Below are positions 8,113 through 17,123 of a DNA stretch of 25,118 bases, piece by piece. Within the stretch, counting starts at the first letter, position 1. Every line of letters starts with the position of its first letter. Below the pieces are notes generated by a model. That model was given only the letters and a program-made list of their open reading frames with translations. It searched no databases and was not told the origin of the DNA. Both the position numbers and the translations under genes were made by a program. The DNA comes from a virus: IMG/VR virus record IMGVR_UViG_3300009071_000064, positions 1 to 25,118 of that record; one strand, given 5' to 3'.

Positions 8113-11100
8113 ATGTCAGAGTTAAAACATCATTTTAGAGCCGGTAAAATGAATAAGGATCTAGACGAAAGGCTAGTTCCTAACGGTGAATATAGAAATG
8201 CAGAAAATATAGAAATATCTACATCAGAAGGGTCTGACGTAGGCGCTGTACAAAATGTTTTAGGTAATACTAAATTAGTAGGTAAGACATATGACGCTAA
8301 CACAAAGGTTTTATCTGCAACTGGGTGGGATGATGTGTCAAACGCTATTGATGATTTAACTAATCCCACGTGTATAGGATCAATAATAGATTATCAAAAT
8401 AATAAAATATATTGGTTTATAGCTGCAACAGGAGTTAGTTGTATAGCAGAATATACAGAATCAACAGGTGTTATAGCACCAATATTAGTTGATAAAAATA
8501 GTATACTAAATTTTAGTTCAAGTTATCCTATTACAGGTGTTAATATTATAGACGGCTTGTTATTATGGACAGACAACCAACATGAACCTAAAAAAATAAA
8601 AATATCTTCATTTAAATCTGGTTCTACAGATTTTAATACTCACACAACTTTTAATAGTGTTGCTTTTACAGAAAACGATATTACTGTAGCAAAGTTAGGA
8701 CCAATAAATGCGCCAACGCTAACAATGGCTAATTCAAAAAGAACTGGCAATGGAACAGGTACTACAAAAGTATACTCGCGTTTTAAATTTACAGACGGTA
8801 GTGGTGATCCTTTAGCAGCTCAAACTTCAGTTACTTTAGCATTAACTCCATCTGCTAATTTCAAGAAAGATGATATTATAACGCTGAGTCACACGGATGA
8901 AGAAAATGAAGAGTACACAATTAAAGTATTAATTACTAAATTAAACAACTTCACAACAGCTTTAACTAACAATATAACAGGTAAAATACAGACAATACCT
9001 TCAGATACACCTAATGAAACAATACAATGGTCAGTTTTATTAGATGAAGAAGAGCCAATGTTTGAAAAGAAATTTGTAAGATTTGCATTACGATGGAAGT
9101 ATAAAGATGGAGAGTACTCAACGTTTTCACCATTTTCAGTTCCTGCTTTTTTACCTACAAACTTTGAGTATAAATCCGCAGATGGTCACAATATAGGTAT
9201 GTTAAATACACTAAGATCTTTAACAGTTAACTTACAAGATACACAACCCGCTGATGTAGATGAGGTTGACATATTATATAAAGAATCAAGTAATAATTTA
9301 GTTTATGTTGTTGACACGCTTAAAAATAACGAAACATCATACGAGATACAATCTGAGATAATTGGAAGTGTTGTAGATTCTAAACAAATATTAAGACCTT
9401 GGGATAATGTACCTAAAAAAGCTTTAGCACAAGAGATTACAGCAAACAGGTTAATATATGCTAACTACTATCAGCAGTATGATATTTTAAAACAAAATAT
9501 ACCTAATGTAGAAACTGCTATAACTTCAAATGATATAACAACTATTAAAACCCCTCAAAAATCTTTAAAATCACAAAGAACATATCAAGTTGGTGCTGTT
9601 TACAAAGACGCTTATGGTAGAGAAACACCTGTATTTTCAAATAAAAAAGCAGCAAAACAAATTGATAAGTCTTTTGCTAATAAGGTTAACTCGCTACAAT
9701 GTAAGCTAGTTAATGACGCACCTGACTTTGCAACACATTATAAATTTTTTGTTAAAGAAACTTCTAATGAATATTATAATATAGCATTAGATAGATTTTA
9801 TTTAGCTGATGATGGTAATGTTTGGTTAAGTTTTCCCTCATCTGAAAGAAATAAAATACAAGACGATAGCTATTTAATACTTAAAAAACAACATGATAAA
9901 GATATTGCTATATCTGTTGATGCTAGATATAAAGTTTTAGATATTCAAAATGAAGCGCCTAGAAATATAAAAATGGTATCACAGTCTGTTGCTAACTCAA
10001 AATTAGAAATATTAGACGGTGCTATTAACGCGCCACAAGTTGGAGCTGTTGCATTTCAATTAAAAGGACCTAAGTATTCAGAAAATAATAAATTTGCTGA
10101 TGGGTTAAATGGTGATGGTGTAATAACATTTACAACATCTGGTGGAACTACTGGTCAGTATAAAATATCAAATGGCGGTTTAAACGGTGAAGCAGATGGT
10201 AGCGGTGATAATAAACACATTTATGATTTTGTTTTAAAAGATCCTATAAAAGATGTTGACTCAACAATACTTGGCAGTAGTTATGTTGAAGATAATGACA
10301 CTATAACAATAAAGTTATTTGAAGAAAGAGAAGTTGAAAAAGCAGAGTTTTATGGTAGATTTTTTGTTAAAATAAATAGGAACTCAGTTTTTGATACAAA
10401 TATAATACAATCATTTCCAGCTCTAGATACTGAATATAATATATTATATAGTAGAGATGTCGATCAAGATGTAACTAATGACTTTTCAAGAACTATATCA
10501 GATGATGGTGTAACAAAGAAAAAAGCAAGATCTGATTTAGCTTGGACTGATACTAAAGCAAAAGATGATTTTACGCAAGTAGCAAATATACACCCGGTGT
10601 TAGGAAAAAATACATTTACAGTTTATTGGGCAGGTGTTAATTATGGTGAAGACTGGCAAGATAATGTTACAAGTGATAAGGGTAAGAAACATAATGAACT
10701 AGATACAGTTAATCAGTTTTTAGAAAATTTATCTAACTCTGGCACGTATATACAGTTTGCTAATGCTAATGGTGATACTGGTGCTATATACGAAATAACA
10801 GATGCTACAATTGACTATCAGTTTAGAAGAAAAAGCGGTAGAAATAGAAAGTTTATAGCTGGAAAACGTAGAGCGTATAACTTGACAATAAAAAACACAG
10901 ATACTGGTGAAGGTTATGATGATGCGTTTACATATAGTGGTTCTGGCTCAACAGGTAGAATTACAAAAATAAATATAATGCAAAAAGATTTACCTTTAGG
11001 TAATGATATGATCTCATCTTCAAATCCAGCAATATTTGAGACAGAGCCTAAAGAATCAATAGACTTAGATTTATATTATGAAATAAGTGATGCATACCCA

Positions 11101-14100
11101 ATTATAAAACCTGGCATGACAGTTGAACATTTTAAAGATGAAGATGGAGTGTTGATTTCAATACCTTTGATTCCAGCTAGTACAACAATCACCTCAATTA
11201 CAGATGTTAATAATTTTACTTTATCTGCAAATACTACAGGAATAATAGCAAGTGGATCAACATTAAAGATAACAGACTCAAAAGGTATTTATAGTTTTAA
11301 TGTTATAACAAATGGTAGTATAGCAAGTTCAACAGCTGCTGTTGTGATAGCAGATGGTGATTTTCATGGTCACACACAATCATTAAATTGGTTTAACTGT
11401 TATAGTTTTGGTAATGGTGTTGAATCAGATAGATTAAGAGATGATTTTAATGCTGTTAAAATAGACAAGGGAGTTAAAGTATCAGCGCCACTCGCAGAGC
11501 AATACAAAGAAGAACATAAACAAAATGGTTTAATATTTTCAGGTATATTTAATTCAACAAGCGGAATAAATAGATTAAATCAATTTATACAAGCAGAACC
11601 TATAACAAAAGATATTAACCCATATTATGGTAGCATACAAAAGTTACATGCTAGATTTGGTGATTTAATTACATTATGTGAAGACAAAATTTTAACAATG
11701 TATGCTAATAAAGATGCTTTATATAATGCTGATGGGTCTGCAAACTTAACAGCTACAAATAGAGTATTAGGCAGTGTTAAGCCTTTTCCTGGTGAATACG
11801 GTATATCTAAAGATCCTACGTCATTTGTATCGCATGTAAATAATGCTTATTTTACTGATAAAGCTAGAGGAGCTGTTCTCGCGCTCTCTGGCACACAGTT
11901 AATCAATATATCAGATCAAGGTATGAGAGACTGGTTTAAAGACAACCTACCAGCATCTACGTCATTAATAGGTACATATAACCAAAACAAAGGTCTATAC
12001 AATTTAACGGTTAAAGGTACAACTGATTATACTTTAAGTTATGACGGTAAAGTGAAAGGCTGGCCAAGTTTTAAATCATTTATTCCAGAGTCAGGGTGTT
12101 CGTTAAATAATAAGTATTATACTTTTTATAATGGTGAAATATGGGTACATACAAACACAACAAGAAATAACTTTTATGGTACTCAATACGATTCATCTGT
12201 TAAGGTTTTAATTAACGATGTTTCAGATACTATAAAAGGGTTTAAGACTATTTCTTATGAAGGTACTGATGCAAAAGAATATACATATCAAGGTGTAATA
12301 ACTATTGATGGTTCAGGTAACGACTTAACAGATCAAGGTTTAACTGATATAAAAATACCTGGTTACACAATGGGTGAGTTAATAGAAGGTGGATATTCCG
12401 AGGCACAAATAGCACAGTTAAGTGAAACAATATCAAGAGGATGGCATGTTGATTCTATAACAACAAACGAAGATACTGGTTCAATAAGAGAGTTTAAAAG
12501 AAAAGAAGGCAAGTATTTTAATTACATAAAAGGAGATACAACTGTTTTATCAAACGTTGATTCAGAAGAGTTTTCAGTGCAAGGTATTGGTCAACTAGCA
12601 TCTATAGCTGGAAATACATCAATAAGTGGATATGCTGCTGCAATAACTGTTGCTGCTGAAACTGGATTAACTATAGCTAGCGTTACAGATTCAGCTGCTA
12701 GCTCACACTGGGTATTAGACGGTAATGTTATAAGAAGATATAATAATGCAAGTGGTTTTAATGTAGATGATTTCAATGATTTAAAAATAACATTTACAGC
12801 TGATAATGGTTATGCATTACCAAGCAGTCAAACTATTTCATCACAAAGTCCAACTGCTTTTATAGCTATTGGATCAGGTACTTCAACTTGGAATAGTTCA
12901 ACTGGTGTGTTAAGACTTCAATTTGCAAGTTTAGCTGCTTCTGCAGATACCAATTTAGCAATTAGTTTAGATTTAGCAAATGGTGGTACACTTAATACAT
13001 ATTCAATTGCTGGTACTTATGATGTTGTGGCAGAAAATACAGATTTAAAATCTTCTGTTGAAACAGCATACACTAACACAGGAGAGTATGCAAGCAGTGA
13101 AGTTGTATTAACTAGAACATTTAATGCTAATACTGGACACTTTTTTAATACACGTGCAACGTGTGAAATAATAAAACAAGATAATGATGATGAAAGTCTT
13201 TATACTATAACACAAACAACACCAACTGTAGGTAATGGTGGTAAAGATTCAGATGGAAATATAATTAAAGAGGTATTTTCAATTACGTATAAGTATGGCG
13301 CAGCTAATGTAACTGGAGATAAGCTTTTATTTACAGCAAAAGCAGAAAAAATATTTGTAGCACCTACTGTTGAAATAACTGGTTTAGATGTTAATACTAA
13401 GTCAATAAGCAGAAGAGGTGAAAACAGAACACTTACAGTTGTAGGTGTAGATACAGCAACATTTAAAGTTAGTAGAATAGTAAGTGATGGCACGAAGCAT
13501 TATTGGGATGGTGATTCATGGGAGTTAATTCCTACACAATTAACAATACCATCAACTGGTCAATATGCAATAGCTGAGGTTTATGCATCATCAAGCACAT
13601 CAAAAACGTTTAAATATGAAATTGAAGATGCAACTATAGCAACAAACTTTACAGGATCAAACCCAGTAACATTAAATCAATATGCTGATGTTACGTTGAC
13701 ATTTAATGCGGTTACTTCTAATGCTAAAATACACCCAGGAACTGGATCATCAGCAACTGCAGATACAGTAGCAAGTTCTTATTATAGTTTAGGTGAACCA
13801 TCTGCTGAAGAATCATCTGGAGCTATAGAACTTGAATTCTATATATACAGAGCAGCAGCAGGGGATGATGTAGATGATCATATAATACCTACATCAGCTG
13901 GTGTTACTGAAGATGATTTTACAAACAATGCAACAGAATTAACAACAGCTTCTGCTGTAGGAAATTCAACAAACGTTACATTGAGTAGTGGTAGTAATAG
14001 TTTAGTTGCCGGTATGGTTGTAACAAGTACAAGTATATCGCCAGTTGGAACAGAGACTGAGGTAACTATTGCTTCTATAAGTAATACTGCTTTAGTTTTA

Positions 14101-14973
14101 TCATCCGCACAAACAATACCATCTGGTGAAACATTAACTTTTTCACCGCCTAACAGCTATGAGTTTAGCATAGCCAATATTACTGGTGCAGCAGCAGCGG
14201 ATACAACAGCTACAGGATCAGGTAGTGCTGGTACAGCAATGACAATAAGTGCTGTAAATAGTAATATTAAAGTGGGTATGCACATATCAGGTACTAATGC
14301 ACACGCAAACGCTAGTGTAACAGCTATAAGCGCAGACGGTTTAACTATAACAATGTCAGACGCTGCTAGTGGAACTATGTCAGGTACATATAGTTTCTTA
14401 GGTCAAAATGCTGACAGTGAAATTTATGTATATAAAATAACAGCTGATATTGAAATAGAAAAATATGGATCAGCAGATTTAACATCACAGTTGTTACTTG
14501 ATAAATTTTTAACACATACTGATGATAGCAGTAGTGGAACTGGTGGTTCTACTGCTACGGCAATGACTATTTCAGCTGGAACTGATGGCTCGGTATTAGC
14601 AAACTTAACAACACATACGCCAACTATTAACAGGCATATGATATTCCAAAATACAGCAGACGGAACTACAAAAACTGGAACTATTAGTGTAACTGGTAAC
14701 TTTGATGGTAATTCATTATCACAAATTGAAATTGTAGCTCCAGCGGCAACTAACACACAATTAAGCGCTGTAACATTTACAAACAAGAGATTTGCTAGTG
14801 GTTATACCGGTAGTACAACAACAGGTACAGCAAGTGGTAGCTCAACAAAAATAATGATTGATTACTCAGTTAACTTAGATAATGACAGTGGTGGTGCAGC
14901 AACAGCGGCTAATATTACAACTGGGTATAACGTGGCAGTACACGTTGGTGGATCTAACTTTAATACACCTTAA
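8113..14973 (+). CDS. Giant tail nozzle / stabilization-type protein with adhesin-like C-terminal half
   Basis: A 2286-residue tail protein. The N-terminus (GKMNKDLDERLVPNGEYRNA, residues 11-30) is the signature I associate with stabilization or muzzle proteins of crAss-like and related podovirus-like phages, in the slot of P22 gp10 and T7 gp12. Residues to about 1400 show many repeated beta segments (YQVGAVYKDAYGRETPVFSN; NWFNCYSFGNGVESDRLRDD), probably a beta-propeller-type nozzle through which DNA leaves. From about 1400 to the end composition changes to Ser/Thr/Gly/Ala-rich beta repeats resembling Ig-like or adhesin domains. A small module around GM-x-V recurs at residues 999-1054, 1947-2010 and 2040-2095. 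No coiled-coil fibre shaft or peptidase motif is seen. Since no separate tail-fibre gene is present here, the C-terminal half may supply receptor binding; that is inference. Confidence 0.82.
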   Translation: MSELKHHFRAGKMNKDLDERLVPNGEYRNAENIEISTSEGSDVGAVQNVLGNTKLVGKTYDANTKVLSATGWDDVSNAIDDLTNPTCIGSIIDYQNNKIYWFIAATGVSCIAEYTESTGVIAPILVDKNSILNFSSSYPITGVNIIDGLLLWTDNQHEPKKIKISSFKSGSTDFNTHTTFNSVAFTENDITVAKLGPINAPTLTMANSKRTGNGTGTTKVYSRFKFTDGSGDPLAAQTSVTLALTPSANFKKDDIITLSHTDEENEEYTIKVLITKLNNFTTALTNNITGKIQTIPSDTPNETIQWSVLLDEEEPMFEKKFVRFALRWKYKDGEYSTFSPFSVPAFLPTNFEYKSADGHNIGMLNTLRSLTVNLQDTQPADVDEVDILYKESSNNLVYVVDTLKNNETSYEIQSEIIGSVVDSKQILRPWDNVPKKALAQEITANRLIYANYYQQYDILKQNIPNVETAITSNDITTIKTPQKSLKSQRTYQVGAVYKDAYGRETPVFSNKKAAKQIDKSFANKVNSLQCKLVNDAPDFATHYKFFVKETSNEYYNIALDRFYLADDGNVWLSFPSSERNKIQDDSYLILKKQHDKDIAISVDARYKVLDIQNEAPRNIKMVSQSVANSKLEILDGAINAPQVGAVAFQLKGPKYSENNKFADGLNGDGVITFTTSGGTTGQYKISNGGLNGEADGSGDNKHIYDFVLKDPIKDVDSTILGSSYVEDNDTITIKLFEEREVEKAEFYGRFFVKINRNSVFDTNIIQSFPALDTEYNILYSRDVDQDVTNDFSRTISDDGVTKKKARSDLAWTDTKAKDDFTQVANIHPVLGKNTFTVYWAGVNYGEDWQDNVTSDKGKKHNELDTVNQFLENLSNSGTYIQFANANGDTGAIYEITDATIDYQFRRKSGRNRKFIAGKRRAYNLTIKNTDTGEGYDDAFTYSGSGSTGRITKINIMQKDLPLGNDMISSSNPAIFETEPKESIDLDLYYEISDAYPIIKPGMTVEHFKDEDGVLISIPLIPASTTITSITDVNNFTLSANTTGIIASGSTLKITDSKGIYSFNVITNGSIASSTAAVVIADGDFHGHTQSLNWFNCYSFGNGVESDRLRDDFNAVKIDKGVKVSAPLAEQYKEEHKQNGLIFSGIFNSTSGINRLNQFIQAEPITKDINPYYGSIQKLHARFGDLITLCEDKILTMYANKDALYNADGSANLTATNRVLGSVKPFPGEYGISKDPTSFVSHVNNAYFTDKARGAVLALSGTQLINISDQGMRDWFKDNLPASTSLIGTYNQNKGLYNLTVKGTTDYTLSYDGKVKGWPSFKSFIPESGCSLNNKYYTFYNGEIWVHTNTTRNNFYGTQYDSSVKVLINDVSDTIKGFKTISYEGTDAKEYTYQGVITIDGSGNDLTDQGLTDIKIPGYTMGELIEGGYSEAQIAQLSETISRGWHVDSITTNEDTGSIREFKRKEGKYFNYIKGDTTVLSNVDSEEFSVQGIGQLASIAGNTSISGYAAAITVAAETGLTIASVTDSAASSHWVLDGNVIRRYNNASGFNVDDFNDLKITFTADNGYALPSSQTISSQSPTAFIAIGSGTSTWNSSTGVLRLQFASLAASADTNLAISLDLANGGTLNTYSIAGTYDVVAENTDLKSSVETAYTNTGEYASSEVVLTRTFNANTGHFFNTRATCEIIKQDNDDESLYTITQTTPTVGNGGKDSDGNIIKEVFSITYKYGAANVTGDKLLFTAKAEKIFVAPTVEITGLDVNTKSISRRGENRTLTVVGVDTATFKVSRIVSDGTKHYWDGDSWELIPTQLTIPSTGQYAIAEVYASSSTSKTFKYEIEDATIATNFTGSNPVTLNQYADVTLTFNAVTSNAKIHPGTGSSATADTVASSYYSLGEPSAEESSGAIELEFYIYRAAAGDDVDDHIIPTSAGVTEDDFTNNATELTTASAVGNSTNVTLSSGSNSLVAGMVVTSTSISPVGTETEVTIASISNTALVLSSAQTIPSGETLTFSPPNSYEFSIANITGAAAADTTATGSGSAGTAMTISAVNSNIKVGMHISGTNAHANASVTAISADGLTITMSDAASGTMSGTYSFLGQNADSEIYVYKITADIEIEKYGSADLTSQLLLDKFLTHTDDSSSGTGGSTATAMTISAGTDGSVLANLTTHTPTINRHMIFQNTADGTTKTGTISVTGNFDGNSLSQIEIVAPAATNTQLSAVTFTNKRFASGYTGSTTTGTASGSSTKIMIDYSVNLDNDSGGAATAANITTGYNVAVHVGGSNFNTP
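13951..14397 (+). repeat. Tandem diverged beta modules in the tail protein
   Basis: Two protein-level copies of one module. The first (13951-14142) reads VTLSSGSNSLVAGMVV, TEVTIASISNTALVLS and ETLTF. The second (14230-14397) reads MTISAVNSNIKVGMHI, ASVTAISADGLTITMS and GTYSF. Shared skeleton: (V/I)xxGMx(V/I) - Tx(V/I)xxIS - L(V/T)(L/I)(S/M)S - x(L/Y)(T/S)F. A third, longer version lies earlier at 11107-11274 (KPGMTV, TTITSITDVNNFTLS). Such modules are common in marine phage structural proteins. The DNA copies have diverged, so duplication is old or the module arrived separately. Confidence 0.6.
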
Positions 14974-14984
14974 AATTAAAATAT

Positions 14985-15320
14985 ATGGCAGTAATAACAA
15001 TGACATTTGCAAGAGACATAAATTCATCTGTACAAGTTGGAGATATGATATATAAAGCAGCACTAGGAAGTTATGGTGAAACAGGTAGTTTAGTAGAAGT
15101 TGGAACTGTTACAGCTGTTACAAGTACAACAGTAAGTTGTAACATAGCAACAGGAGATGTAAGGCCAACAGCTAATGACTTCATACTGTTTAGTAAAGAT
15201 AATAAAGCAAATTTATCTACTTTAAAAGGGTATTACGCAGAGGTAGAATTAAAGAATAATTCGCTAACTTCAGCAGAAGTATACGCTGTAGGATCTGAAA
15301 TATTTGAAAGTAGTAAATAA
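14985..15320 (+). CDS. Small virion-associated protein of unknown function
   Basis: A 111-residue protein starting MAVITMTFARDINSSVQVGD. The first two thirds look all-beta (MIYKAALGSYGETGSLVEVG; VTAVTSTTVSCNIATGDVRP). The last third (STLKGYYAEVELKNNSLTSA, then EVYAVGSEIFESSK) resembles the C-terminal end I recall from small structural proteins of other marine phages, including T4-like cyanophages; I could not check this. It starts 12 bases after the nozzle gene, so a tail-tip, cap or chaperone-like role for the nozzle or its adhesin half is plausible. No catalytic motif, signal peptide or membrane segment is seen. Confidence 0.7.
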   Translation: MAVITMTFARDINSSVQVGDMIYKAALGSYGETGSLVEVGTVTAVTSTTVSCNIATGDVRPTANDFILFSKDNKANLSTLKGYYAEVELKNNSLTSAEVYAVGSEIFESSK

Positions 15321-15363
15321 TGTGTAATAATAATATGTATAACAAAAATTTAAATTTATAACT

Positions 15364-16044
15364 ATGGCATTACCAATAATGGCAGCGGGTATGGCCGCAA
15401 AAGCAGCAGGACAAGTAGTTGGTGGCTTAACCAACATGGCTAGTGGTATCATAGGTGGAGGCGCTAGAAGAAGAGAGCAAAGAGAAGCTCAGAAGGAATA
15501 TGATATAGCAAGAGCTGCAGCAAGAAACGTAGACACATCAAACTTAGCTGCTAACATGCAAAATACAATGGAAGATTTAACTGTTAACACGCAAGCAGCA
15601 GATTTTGCAGCACAGCAACAACAGCAGGGATTAGCAAACACTATGAGCGCTATGCAGGGAGCAGCAGGCGGATCAGGTATAGCAGCTTTAGCTCAGGCTA
15701 TGGCGGGTCAACAGTCTCAAAATCTACAAAGAGCTTCTGCTGATATAGGACAGCAAGAACAGAGAAACCAAATGGCAGCGGCACAACAAGCGGCAAGTAT
15801 ACAGCAGCAACAAATAGCAGGCGCTAGTCAAGCAAGAAATTTAGAAGGTCAAGTAGTACAACAAAACTTAGATATTGGCATGGCAAGAAAACAAGCTGCA
15901 GATGAAGCAAGGCAAGAGGCAACATCAAACATAATGAGTGGCGCAGGTCAGTTTGCAGGTGGAGCAGCAGCGGCTGCAATGTTAGGTAAAAAAGGCACAG
16001 GAGCAGGTGGTATTGGAGGTTTTGTACAAGGTATGTTTAATTAA
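15364..16044 (+). CDS. Ala/Gln-rich internal virion (ejection) protein, T7 gp14-like by position
   Basis: A 226-residue protein of strongly biased composition. The N-terminus (about residues 4-33) is a hydrophobic Gly/Ala stretch (MAAGMAAKAAGQVVGGLTNM, then ASGIIGGG) with glycine-zipper spacing. The centre (about 35-180) is a Gln/Ala-rich helix without proline. The C-terminus (about 192-226) is again Gly/Ala-rich and hydrophobic (GAGQFAGGAAAAAMLG, GAGGIGGFVQGMF). Small proteins like this in the first slot of an ejection block, such as T7 gp14, leave the virion and form the pore in the outer membrane. The pore role is inferred from order and composition. The leader holds the palindrome AAATTTAAATTT. 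Confidence 0.72.
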   Translation: MALPIMAAGMAAKAAGQVVGGLTNMASGIIGGGARRREQREAQKEYDIARAAARNVDTSNLAANMQNTMEDLTVNTQAADFAAQQQQQGLANTMSAMQGAAGGSGIAALAQAMAGQQSQNLQRASADIGQQEQRNQMAAAQQAASIQQQQIAGASQARNLEGQVVQQNLDIGMARKQAADEARQEATSNIMSGAGQFAGGAAAAAMLGKKGTGAGGIGGFVQGMFN

Positions 16045-16050
16045 TGAATT

Positions 16051-17121
16051 ATGGAAGAACAATATAATATAGCAAATCAAGCACAGCGAGCTTTAATGAA
16101 TAAAATTGAAAGCGGTGACAGTATAGCGCAGCCACAAAAAGCTATGATAAAAAAAATGTTAATGCGAAAGAAAAGTGACTTTATTCAAGCTACGCAAGCT
16201 AAGCAGAGTTTTTCAAGTAACAGTGAAGAAGCTAGCATGTTAAATCAAGAAGAGGATAATATAAAAAGCTCATTTCCAGAAATACAAAATGAACTACAGG
16301 GTTTTCAACAAGGGGCACAGGAGTTTATACAGGACATTAATAGTTTTTCAAAATCGTCTAACCCTAATCACGTAACGGCACTAAGTAGTATATACGCCGG
16401 TAATTATAAAGATTTTACAGAACAAGACGGCCAAAGAGGTTTTGTTTTACCAGATGATAGCTTTATACCTTTAAAGCAAGTTAACATGATGCAGAAAGGT
16501 TTAAATAGACCTGATTTTAAAACATACAACGAGTTAAAAACAAACTCATTTGCTATGCAAGACAAAATATCTAAAGAAGGACCAAGCGCTTGGAATCCAG
16601 CGCAAGCAGAGTTTCAAGTAAACCAAAGATTAGATGATGTTGCTGATGGGCAAGGCGGTAATGATCCAATGAAAAAGAAAGAGCGTTATTTATCTTTAAT
16701 GACAGATACATTTAATGATGATAAAAACTTTGAAACTTTTTTAAAAGAAAAATATCCTAAAATAAACATTGATCCATTAAAACAAATGGTTGAAGAAGGT
16801 AACTATGAGCAGGTTAAACCATTTTTAACAGAGCATTTAATGGAAGGTATTACGCAAGCTGCTAATGCAGGCATGGATGTTTATAATAAAAATAATGCTA
16901 CACAGCCAGAGATTGATTTTAGTAGCTTAGATGCTATTAATAGTGAAATAAGTAGGTTACAAAACTTATCACCACAGGAGCGTTATGATACAGATTACTC
17001 TGAAGGTTCTGTTGAGGGGAGTGTTATTGAAAGAATAGCAAAATTACAAATGCAAAAAGAAGCGTTAAACACAAAGCAAGATCCTAAAAACGCACAAGCT
17101 TTGATAAATAAATATTTATAA
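16051..17121 (+). CDS. Second internal virion / ejection protein, T7 gp15-like by position
   Basis: A 356-residue soluble, mostly helical and highly charged protein with no recognised domain. The N-terminus (NIANQAQRALMNKIESGDSI) and a mid-region (SSFPEIQNELQGFQQGAQEF) look like amphipathic helices. A more compact part contains GQRGFVLPDDSFIPLKQVNM around residue 130. The C-terminal third is acidic, with a final helix (VIERIAKLQMQKEALN). It begins six bases after the previous stop and ends two bases before the giant protein starts. That places it second in a three-gene block matching T7 gp14-gp15-gp16, so a role in the ejected core or periplasmic tunnel is likely. Function is inferred from order only. 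Confidence 0.7.
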   Translation: MEEQYNIANQAQRALMNKIESGDSIAQPQKAMIKKMLMRKKSDFIQATQAKQSFSSNSEEASMLNQEEDNIKSSFPEIQNELQGFQQGAQEFIQDINSFSKSSNPNHVTALSSIYAGNYKDFTEQDGQRGFVLPDDSFIPLKQVNMMQKGLNRPDFKTYNELKTNSFAMQDKISKEGPSAWNPAQAEFQVNQRLDDVADGQGGNDPMKKKERYLSLMTDTFNDDKNFETFLKEKYPKINIDPLKQMVEEGNYEQVKPFLTEHLMEGITQAANAGMDVYNKNNATQPEIDFSSLDAINSEISRLQNLSPQERYDTDYSEGSVEGSVIERIAKLQMQKEALNTKQDPKNAQALINKYL

Positions 17122-17123
17122 AC

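Noticed and set aside
15346-15357. Palindrome AAATTTAAATTT as an operator
   Set aside because: Palindromes of A and T are expected in leaders made almost only of A and T. There is no second copy with the same spacing.
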